Below are positions 1 to 5,244 of a stretch of DNA of 6,715 nt, piece after piece; the stretch's first letter is position 1; each line of letters starts with the position of its first letter. The DNA is taken from assembly GCA_017549905.1 (NCBI GenBank), contig JAFYNC010000187.1:1-6715 (forward strand), in the 5' to 3' direction. This stretch comes from Clostridia bacterium (lineage in GTDB: Bacteria > Bacillota > Clostridia > Oscillospirales > Acutalibacteraceae). Under the pieces are notes generated by a model. That model saw nothing but the letters and a program-made list of their open reading frames with translations, did no database searches and was not told where the DNA came from. The position numbers were made by a program, and so were the translations under genes.

Positions 1-815
1 AATTGCACTAAATCGCAAAGCATTTCAGCAGAGGACTGATAACGTCTCTCAGGGGTCTTTTGCATAGCGTGCATAGTAATCTGTTCAAGACCCAAAGGAA
101 TTGAGCCATTAATTTCGGTTGGAAGCTGTGGGTCGCGCTGAAGCTGCATTAAAGCAACCGATACTGCGCTGTCTGCCTGAAAAGTAAGTTTGCCTGTAAG
201 CATTTCATAAAGCATAACACCAACAGAATAAACATCTGCCTTTTCATCGGTCTTTTCGCCTCTCGCCTGTTCAGGACTGATATAATGAACAGAGCCTATG
301 GCTTTATCGGTTATTGTTCTTTGGTCACTACGTGCAAAACGTGCAATACCAAAATCGGTAACCTTAATTGTACCGTCAGCCAAGACCATAATATTCTGAG
401 GCTTTACATCGCGGTGAACGATACCCTTATCGTGCGCGTGTTGAAGTCCTTTTAAAATTTGCAAAGTGAAATGCACTGCATCTTTCCAGCGCAGACTGCC
501 TTCCTGTTCAATATATTCCTTAAGGGTTATACCCTCAATATATTCCATTACAATATACTGAATAAGGTCGCCAAAGCTTACATCGTAGACATTAACGATA
601 TTAGGATGCGAAAGCATTGCAATCGCCTTTGATTCGTTTTTAAATCTACGTAAAAATTCTTCATTAGAGGTGAATTCCTCCTTAAGAATTTTAACAGCAA
701 CTGTTCTGTTTTCCTGATTATCACGTGCCTTATAAACTACGGCCATACCGCCTACACCGATAATCTCCTGAATTTCATAACGTCCGTCAATACGTTTGCC
801 AACAAATCTATCCAT
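1..815 (-). CDS. prkC: PrkC-type membrane Ser/Thr protein kinase, N-terminal kinase domain (partial, 3' end off window)
   Basis: Hanks-type serine/threonine kinase; the family phosphorylates proteins in response to cell-wall fragments and growth state. The frame is open from the ATG at 815-813 to the window edge, giving 271 residues that cover almost exactly one kinase domain. Visible motifs are the glycine loop (IGVGGMAVVY, residues 19-28), the ATP-binding Lys42 in VAVK, the helix-C Glu61, HRDVKPQN with catalytic Asp136 and Asn141 (134-141), DFG at 154-156, and the activation loop with Thr167 and Thr169, the likely autophosphorylation sites, before SPEQARG at 180-186. The juxtamembrane region, transmembrane helix and PASTA repeats usual for PrkC would lie beyond the left edge, so membrane anchoring is inferred, not seen. 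The start is supported by a purine-rich ribosome binding site just after the prpC stop. Pairing with the PP2C gene immediately upstream identifies it as PrkC rather than a generic kinase. One oddity is LTF at about 219-221, where most relatives have LPF. Confidence 0.95.
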   Translation of the reverse strand, partial: MDRFVGKRIDGRYEIQEIIGVGGMAVVYKARDNQENRTVAVKILKEEFTSNEEFLRRFKNESKAIAMLSHPNIVNVYDVSFGDLIQYIVMEYIEGITLKEYIEQEGSLRWKDAVHFTLQILKGLQHAHDKGIVHRDVKPQNIMVLADGTIKVTDFGIARFARSDQRTITDKAIGSVHYISPEQARGEKTDEKADVYSVGVMLYEMLTGKLTFQADSAVSVALMQLQRDPQLPTEINGSIPLGLEQITMHAMQKTPERRYQSSAEMLCDLVQ

Positions 816-820
816 AATAT

Positions 821-827
821 CTTCCTT
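821..827 (-). promoter_or_regulatory. Ribosome binding site of prkC
   Basis: The mRNA-sense sequence AAGGAAG lies 5 nt before the ATG at 815 and directly after the prpC TAG stop (831-829). It is a weaker match to the anti-Shine-Dalgarno than those of prpC, rlmN or def. The 13-nt gap leaves no room for a promoter, so prkC is probably translated from the same transcript as prpC. Confidence 0.7.
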
Positions 828-828
828 T

Positions 829-1554
829 CTACTTTACCAATAGTAAAACAGTAATGTTATCGCCGCCGCCTGCTTTATTCGCAGCATCTACAAGCTTTTG
901 AGCAACTTCGGCCCCCGATTTTTGAATTATTTCAAAAATATCTTGCTCAACAACATAATTACTAAGTCCATCAGTACACAAGAGAATAGCCTCATTGTCC
1001 TTTAGTTCTACATCTGTTATATCAATTATAACATTTTCTTCTGCTCCGAGCGCACGTGTAATAATATTCTTTCTTGGGTGAACCTTTGCATCCTCGGCAG
1101 TGATTTTTCCGCTTTCAATAAGCGACTGTACAACCGAATGGTCGCGTGTTAACTGGGTTAAACCATCGCTCACAAGATAGGCTCTGCTATCACCCACATG
1201 CGCTATTATTACCCTGTCATTTTGAACAACCGCTATTACTGCGGTTGTGCCCATTCCTTTAAGCTCGGGATTTTTAAGTGCCATATCGTAAATTTCAATA
1301 TTTGCACTCTCACAAGCACTTTTAAGCATTTTTTCTATATCCACATCGTCCATTGCGAGTCTGTATGAACGCAGAATATAATCAGAAATTGTTTTTACCG
1401 CAATTTCACTCGCAATATTTCCTGCATTTGCGCCGCCCATGCCATCACACACGATAGCGAAAACTGCATTGTTTTCAATTTCTGCCGCAAAAAACGCATC
1501 CTGATTGCTGTTTCTGCCCTTACCAATATCGGATTTACTGTAAATCTGCACCAT
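829..1554 (-). CDS. prpC: PP2C-family Ser/Thr protein phosphatase (PrpC/Stp)
   Basis: Metal-dependent (Mn/Mg) cytoplasmic phosphatase that removes phosphate from PrkC and its substrates. The protein is 241 residues, the usual length for bacterial single-domain PP2Cs. All family motifs are visible in order: RNSNQD with metal-binding Asp19; CDGMGG with Asp37 and Gly38; GMGTTAV near 100-106; the HVGDSRAY block; the LTRDHS block followed by the flap-like segment through TRALG; TDGLSN with Asp195; and GGGDNITV with Asp232. There is no signal peptide or membrane segment. The ATG at 1554 is preceded at 5 nt by a strong AGGAGG, and its first 20 nt overlap the end of rlmN, which suggests translational coupling. 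The kinase it would counteract begins 13 nt downstream. The phosphatase fold is certain; the PrpC name rests on the kinase partner and the operon order. Confidence 0.96.
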   Translation of the reverse strand: MVQIYSKSDIGKGRNSNQDAFFAAEIENNAVFAIVCDGMGGANAGNIASEIAVKTISDYILRSYRLAMDDVDIEKMLKSACESANIEIYDMALKNPELKGMGTTAVIAVVQNDRVIIAHVGDSRAYLVSDGLTQLTRDHSVVQSLIESGKITAEDAKVHPRKNIITRALGAEENVIIDITDVELKDNEAILLCTDGLSNYVVEQDIFEIIQKSGAEVAQKLVDAANKAGGGDNITVLLLVK

Positions 1555-2581
1555 CTATCCCTCCTTTTCTTCTAAGCTGTCCGCAAGAGGCTTCAATATC
1601 TGCTCCCAATGTTCTTCTCACTGTTGCGTTGAGGCCTTTGCTAATAAGTAGCTTCTGAAATTTAAGAATTTTATTTTTATCCGGCTTTCTAAAGGTATTT
1701 TCCTTAACCGGATTTGCAGGTATAAGATTTATATGACACATTATGCCTTTAAGTCTTTTTGCCAACTCATCGGCACATTGTTCGCTATCATTAACGCCCT
1801 CTATCAGAGCGTATTCAAAAGAAATTCTGCGGGTTGTAACCTTCTGATATTCACGACACGCCTTAAGCAACGCGTCAATATTCCACTTTTTATTAACCTT
1901 CATCATAGAATCTCTTATCTTATCATTCGGCGCGTGAAGTGAAATTGAAAGGGTTATCGGTAAATTATATTCCTTTAATTTTTCTATTCCGCTCACCACA
2001 CCTGAGGTTGAAAGTGAAATATGCCTAAGGCCAATGCTAAGACCTTTTTCATATGAAACAAGCTGCAAAAACCTTATTGAATTCTCAAAATTATCAAGTG
2101 GCTCGCCCATTCCCATCATAACAACATTGGAAATTCTAACCCCGTTATCACGTGAAGCCACCATTATTTGCGATAACATTTCAGATGCCGTAAGGTTTCT
2201 TGACAGTCCTAAAAGACCCGATGCACAAAAACTGCACCCCATTCTGCAACCAACCTGAGTAGAAATACAAACCGTATAACCGTGCTCATATTTCATAAAC
2301 ACCGATTCAATATATTCGCCATCGCAAAGCTCAAATAAATATTTAACTGTTCCGTCTATTTTCGACTCAAACCTACGGGCAATTTTAACCGTTGCTATAT
2401 AACAGGTTTCTTTAAGACTTTCTCTAAGCTTTTTTGAAATATTGGTCATTTCATCAAAGCTTTCCACTCCCGACTGAAGCCAATCAAAAATCTGAACTGC
2501 TCTGAAACGAGGCTCACCCATACTACTAAGCAGTTCCTCAATTTCAGCTATTGTCATAGATTTAATATCGGTTTTATTCAA
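1535..2581 (-). CDS. rlmN: Dual-specificity RNA methyltransferase RlmN (23S rRNA A2503 / tRNA A37, radical SAM)
   Basis: Radical-SAM enzyme that makes 2-methyladenosine at position 2503 of 23S rRNA, in the peptidyl-transferase exit tunnel region, and in many bacteria at A37 of some tRNAs. The 348 residues match the normal family length. The iron-sulfur signature CRMGCSFC gives Cys112, Cys116 and Cys119. Cys105, in VCISTQVGC, corresponds by spacing to E. coli Cys118, and Cys333, in ASCGQLR, to the methyl-carrying Cys355. GMGEPLDN at 157-164 is the SAM-binding motif. The N-terminal part contains the GEPRFRAVQIFDWL block typical of RlmN. These features favour RlmN over its relative Cfr, and chromosomal housekeeping context agrees. 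The start is TTG at 2581, chosen because AGGAGG sits 7 nt upstream and because the residues DIKSMT right after it fit the usual RlmN N-terminus; the first ATG (codon 9) has no such site. The last 20 nt overlap prpC. Confidence 0.97.
   Translation of the reverse strand: MNKTDIKSMTIAEIEELLSSMGEPRFRAVQIFDWLQSGVESFDEMTNISKKLRESLKETCYIATVKIARRFESKIDGTVKYLFELCDGEYIESVFMKYEHGYTVCISTQVGCRMGCSFCASGLLGLSRNLTASEMLSQIMVASRDNGVRISNVVMMGMGEPLDNFENSIRFLQLVSYEKGLSIGLRHISLSTSGVVSGIEKLKEYNLPITLSISLHAPNDKIRDSMMKVNKKWNIDALLKACREYQKVTTRRISFEYALIEGVNDSEQCADELAKRLKGIMCHINLIPANPVKENTFRKPDKNKILKFQKLLISKGLNATVRRTLGADIEASCGQLRRKGGIDGADLQ
1560..1565 (-). promoter_or_regulatory. Ribosome binding site of prpC, inside the rlmN coding sequence
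   Basis: Perfect AGGAGG in the mRNA sense, 5 nt before the prpC ATG at 1554. It lies within the last codons of rlmN and is read there as part of Arg-Lys-Gly-Gly. It fixes the prpC start and makes reinitiation by ribosomes finishing rlmN plausible. Confidence 0.85.
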
Positions 2582-2588
2582 AGGCTTG

Positions 2589-2594
2589 CCTCCT
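2589..2594 (-). promoter_or_regulatory. Ribosome binding site of rlmN, deciding a TTG start
   Basis: AGGAGG in the mRNA sense lies 7 nt before TTG at 2581. This near-ideal spacing is the main reason to prefer TTG over the in-frame ATG eight codons later. It lies just after the rsmB TAA stop (2599-2597) and directly after a short inverted repeat. Confidence 0.85.
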
Positions 2595-2595
2595 T

Positions 2596-2615
2596 TTTAC
2601 TCTTTTTCGAGTAAA
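2596..2615 (-). repeat. Short inverted repeat (7-bp stem, 6-nt loop) at the rsmB end, next to the rlmN ribosome binding site
   Basis: In mRNA sense, TTTACTC and GAGTAAA are perfect inverted copies around the loop GAAAAA. The stem covers the last rsmB codons and its TAA stop and ends one base before the rlmN AGGAGG. No U tract follows, so it is not an intrinsic terminator. The stem is A/U-rich (two G-C pairs) and would be weak; a role in rlmN translation is only a possibility. Confidence 0.4.
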
Positions 2616-3859
2616 GCATAATAAAAACCGTCTGTTTTATCTATATGCGGCATAAGCGTTTTTTCGGTCACTTTTTTAAAACAGTTATGCTCATTTAAAA
2701 AGCGATTCACAATATCCTCGTTTTCTGCACGTCTTAAAGTGCAGGTAGAATATAAAATTTTTCCACCGCTTTTAAGATATTTTACCGCGTTACATAAAAT
2801 CTTGTACTGAATTTCACAAAGCTCTGTAAAATCGTTTTCAGTTTTATATTTTATATCAGGCTTACGCCTTATAACGCCAAGTCCCGAGCAGGGAACATCA
2901 CACAAAACAACATCAAACTCGCCTAAAGCCTCATTAAAAATTTCAGCATCACTCACAATAGGCTTAATAATATTAATTCCAAGCCTTTTTGCGCCATCAT
3001 CAATAAGACCTACCCTGTGCTCATAAAGGTCACAGGCAATAATTTCACCATTATTCTCCATAAGTTCTGCCATTGTAAAGGTCTTGCCGCCGGGAGCTGC
3101 ACATATATCAAGCACACGCTCATTAGGTTTTGGGCAAAGAACAGAAATTGCTTTTTGACTTGCAAGGTCCTGAACGTGAAATAAACCTTGCTTGTACAAC
3201 TCATTATTTGCTAAATCAAAGCCTTTTTCTAAAATTAAAGAATTTAGAAAAACTGTATCATCAGATTTTGTTCCTAATTTTTCTTTTAATTCATCAGTAT
3301 TGGTTTTTAGCGTATTAACTCTGAGTGTTACAGGAGCAAATTTTAAACTTTCTTCTAAAAGCTTTATTGCAGTTTCCTTACCATAATCACACACAAAGCT
3401 TTCAACTATCCACTCGGGTGCTGAAAAACGAAGGCTTAAATCCTTAATACTTTCACCTTGAGGGATAAGGTTTTCTGTCCTTAAAACACTTCGCAAAACT
3501 GCATTTACAAAGCCTGCATTTCTGTTTTCCTTTGATTTTTTTATAAGCTTTACAGCCTCATTAACCGCCGCGCTTTCAGGCACCTTATCCATAAACATTA
3601 TTTGATAAAGCGCAGTTCTTAAGACACAAAGTGTAAACGGTGCGGTTTTTTTAATAGGTGTTTTCATAAACTTAGAAAGTACAAAGTCGAGTGTGATTTT
3701 TCTATCTAACACCCCATAAACCAAAGCAGACACAAATGCCTTGCCCTCATTATTCAAATCTGTATCCTTAAAGAATGAGGCTAAGGTTAAATTTGAATAA
3801 GCATTATCATTTTCTATTTTTAAAAGTATAGATACTGCAAGCTTTCTTTGGTTAGTCAT
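2597..3859 (-). CDS. rsmB: 16S rRNA (cytosine-967-C5)-methyltransferase RsmB (Sun)
   Basis: SAM-dependent enzyme that methylates C967 (E. coli numbering) of 16S rRNA. At 420 residues it has the full two-part RsmB layout. An N-terminal NusB-like RNA-binding domain spans about residues 1-130, with the RKLAVSILL start and the ESAAVNEAVKLIKK and GFVNAVLR blocks. A C-terminal Rossmann methyltransferase domain follows from about 145. In it, SAM motif I is LDICAAPGGKT (250-260), motif IV is DVPCSGLG with Cys324, which releases the product, and motif VI is YSTCT with nucleophile Cys373. The C-terminal TDGFYYALL block is also typical. The NusB domain separates it from other NSUN/RsmF-type m5C enzymes. 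The ATG at 3859 has GGAG 6 nt upstream and overlaps the fmt stop by 8 nt, so coupling with fmt is likely. All catalytic residues are intact. Confidence 0.96.
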   Translation of the reverse strand: MTNQRKLAVSILLKIENDNAYSNLTLASFFKDTDLNNEGKAFVSALVYGVLDRKITLDFVLSKFMKTPIKKTAPFTLCVLRTALYQIMFMDKVPESAAVNEAVKLIKKSKENRNAGFVNAVLRSVLRTENLIPQGESIKDLSLRFSAPEWIVESFVCDYGKETAIKLLEESLKFAPVTLRVNTLKTNTDELKEKLGTKSDDTVFLNSLILEKGFDLANNELYKQGLFHVQDLASQKAISVLCPKPNERVLDICAAPGGKTFTMAELMENNGEIIACDLYEHRVGLIDDGAKRLGINIIKPIVSDAEIFNEALGEFDVVLCDVPCSGLGVIRRKPDIKYKTENDFTELCEIQYKILCNAVKYLKSGGKILYSTCTLRRAENEDIVNRFLNEHNCFKKVTEKTLMPHIDKTDGFYYALLEKE

Positions 3860-4793
3860 TATTTTCTCCGATAACTGTGCCTATTTCTATTTTTTTGCCG
3901 CACAAAAACTGTTTTGCGGTCATAGGCTTTGAGCCTTCAGGACTAATCTCTACAAGCTCAACCGATGTGCCGTCCTTACAGGAGATTACAAGCCTTTCAC
4001 TGTTTTCTATAACAGTTGAGGGCTTAACATTGGTTTTTGCACTTTCTTTTGCAGAAATAACCTTAACCCGCTTATTATCGAGAAAGAAAAATGCGCAAGG
4101 CCAGGAATAATAGCCTCTTATAGCACAACAAATTTCCTTTGCGGTTTTATTTTTAAAATCAAGCAAAGCCATTTCCTTTTTTATAATCGGGGCATAAGTT
4201 GCCTTGCTTTCGTCTTGTTTTTTAGGTGTGATTTCACCTTTTTTCAGTTTATCAAGTGTAGATACCATTAAATCTGCGCTGATTACAGATAACCTGTCAA
4301 ATAGCTGTTCGGCGGTTTCATCTTCACCGATTAAAACTTCGGTCTGTTCAAGAATATCGCCTGTATCCATACCTTTATCCATAAACATTGTGGTAACACC
4401 TGTTTTGGTTTCACCGCAAACTATACTCCACTGTATAGGTGATGCACCTCTGTATTCGGGCAGTAACGAAGCGTGACCGTTAACACAGGCAAATTTAGGA
4501 ACATTGAGCACCGATTCGGGCAAAAGTTTTCCGTATGCCACAACAACAATAAAATCGGGTTCAAAGCTCTTTATAAGCTCTACTGTTTCCTCATTTTTTA
4601 AGGTTTCAGGCTGAAAAACAGGTATATTATGCTCTAAAGCGCACACCTTTACGGGCGGTGGTGTCAAAATATGCTTTCTCCCCACCGGTTTATCAGGCTG
4701 TGCGAAAACAGCCGAAACCTCGTGCCCTGCTTCTATTAATTTTTCAAGGGTTTTAACCGCGTAATCGGGTGTGCCCATAAAAACTATTTTCAT
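3852..4793 (-). CDS. fmt: Methionyl-tRNA formyltransferase
   Basis: Transfers a formyl group from 10-formyltetrahydrofolate to Met-tRNAfMet, making the initiator for bacterial translation. The 313 residues match the family. The N-terminal formyltransferase domain begins MKIVFMGTPDYAV, and AQPDKPVGRKH (31-41) is the flexible tRNA-contact loop. The folate/active-site region has Asn105, His107 in HASLLPEYRGASPIQW, and Asp143 in GMDTGDIL, the Asn-His-Asp set shared with PurN-type transformylases. From about residue 205 comes the OB-like tRNA-binding C-terminal domain, including RGYYSWPCAF and the PMTAKQFLCG block near the end. The residue between Asn105 and His107 is Gly, where Val or Ile is usual. 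The ATG at 4793 shares ATGA with the def stop and has no clear Shine-Dalgarno sequence, so it likely depends on ribosomes finishing def. That pairing is functional too: Def removes the formyl group Fmt installs. Confidence 0.97.
   Translation of the reverse strand: MKIVFMGTPDYAVKTLEKLIEAGHEVSAVFAQPDKPVGRKHILTPPPVKVCALEHNIPVFQPETLKNEETVELIKSFEPDFIVVVAYGKLLPESVLNVPKFACVNGHASLLPEYRGASPIQWSIVCGETKTGVTTMFMDKGMDTGDILEQTEVLIGEDETAEQLFDRLSVISADLMVSTLDKLKKGEITPKKQDESKATYAPIIKKEMALLDFKNKTAKEICCAIRGYYSWPCAFFFLDNKRVKVISAKESAKTNVKPSTVIENSERLVISCKDGTSVELVEISPEGSKPMTAKQFLCGKKIEIGTVIGENND
3866..3869 (-). promoter_or_regulatory. Ribosome binding site of rsmB, inside the end of fmt
   Basis: GGAG in mRNA sense, 6 nt before the rsmB ATG at 3859 and within the last codons of fmt. 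The next in-frame ATG options are far into the conserved NusB-like domain, so this site settles the start. Confidence 0.65.
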
Positions 4794-5233
4794 TTTTTAT
4801 CAACTCTATCAATATAAAGTACGCCGTCAAGATGGTCTATTTCGTGGCAAAAAGCTCTTGCCTTAAAGCCCTCGGCAGAAATTACTATGTTTTCGCCCTT
4901 TCTGTTTTGAGCGCGAACAGTAACCGACATAGGTCTTGTTACATCTTCAAATCTTTCGGGTATTGAAAGACACCCCTCACTGCCTGTCTGACTACCGCTT
5001 TTTTCAACTATTACAGGGTTTATAAGCTCTATTAACCCATCACCAACATCTACAACGCAAAAGCGCCTTAAAACACCAACCTGAGGTGCAGCAAGACCCA
5101 CACCCTCTGCCTTATACATTGTTTCTGCCATATCGTCAAGAATAGTTGCAAGTTTATCGTCAAAGGTAAGCTGTGTTCGGCACACCTTTCTTAAAACATC
5201 GTCGCCTATTTTAACTATATTTCTGATAGCCAT
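4790..5233 (-). CDS. def: Peptide deformylase
   Basis: Metalloprotease that removes the N-formyl group from nascent proteins at the ribosome exit. The 147-residue length is typical of the short deformylases. All three family motifs are present: GVGLAAPQVG (44-53), EGCLS (86-90) with metal ligand Cys88, and HEIDH (130-134) with metal ligands His130 and His134 and catalytic Glu131. Fe2+ is the usual native metal in this family. The residue before HEIDH is Cys rather than the Gln of E. coli, a variation I believe is common in clostridial deformylases. The ATG at 5233 has AGGAGG 5 nt upstream, overlapping the priA stop codon. The stop overlaps the fmt start in ATGA. Without this enzyme formyl-methionine persists on proteins, so it is normally essential wherever fmt is active. 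Confidence 0.97.
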   Translation of the reverse strand: MAIRNIVKIGDDVLRKVCRTQLTFDDKLATILDDMAETMYKAEGVGLAAPQVGVLRRFCVVDVGDGLIELINPVIVEKSGSQTGSEGCLSIPERFEDVTRPMSVTVRAQNRKGENIVISAEGFKARAFCHEIDHLDGVLYIDRVDKK

Positions 5234-5238
5234 TTTTT

Positions 5239-5244
5239 CCTCCT
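5239..5244 (-). promoter_or_regulatory. Ribosome binding site of def, overlapping the priA stop codon
   Basis: AGGAGG in mRNA sense, 5 nt before the def ATG at 5233. Its first two bases are the last two of the priA TAG stop (5245-5243), so ribosomes terminating on priA end exactly on the def initiation site. Confidence 0.85.

Noticed and set aside
301..340. Repeated CGTGCAAA-like units in prkC as a direct repeat
   Set aside because: They are only two copies and are accounted for by the Ala-Arg-Phe-Ala-Arg codons just after the DFG motif.
659..695. Shine-Dalgarno-like AAGGAGG inside prkC followed by an ATG 12 nt later, suggesting an internal start
   Set aside because: The ATG is out of the kinase frame, the spacing is too long, and the bases are explained by the Lys-Glu-Glu codons of the kinase N-lobe.
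1733..2258. Plus-strand open frames of 69 and 74 codons opposite rlmN
   Set aside because: Both are antisense to the radical-SAM core of rlmN and show no family motifs; they are shadows.
1535..2581. rlmN as a Cfr-type antibiotic-resistance methyltransferase
   Set aside because: Length, the N-terminal block and the housekeeping operon position fit RlmN, and nothing indicates mobile DNA around it.
2596..2615. The rsmB/rlmN hairpin as an intrinsic terminator
   Set aside because: In the mRNA direction it is followed by AAGGAGG rather than a U tract, and on the other strand no U tract follows either; the stem has only two G-C pairs.
4204..4476. Plus-strand open frame of 90 codons opposite fmt
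   Set aside because: It lies wholly antisense to a strongly conserved gene, has no recognisable domain, and is rich in Ser/Leu as expected from the complement of fmt codons.
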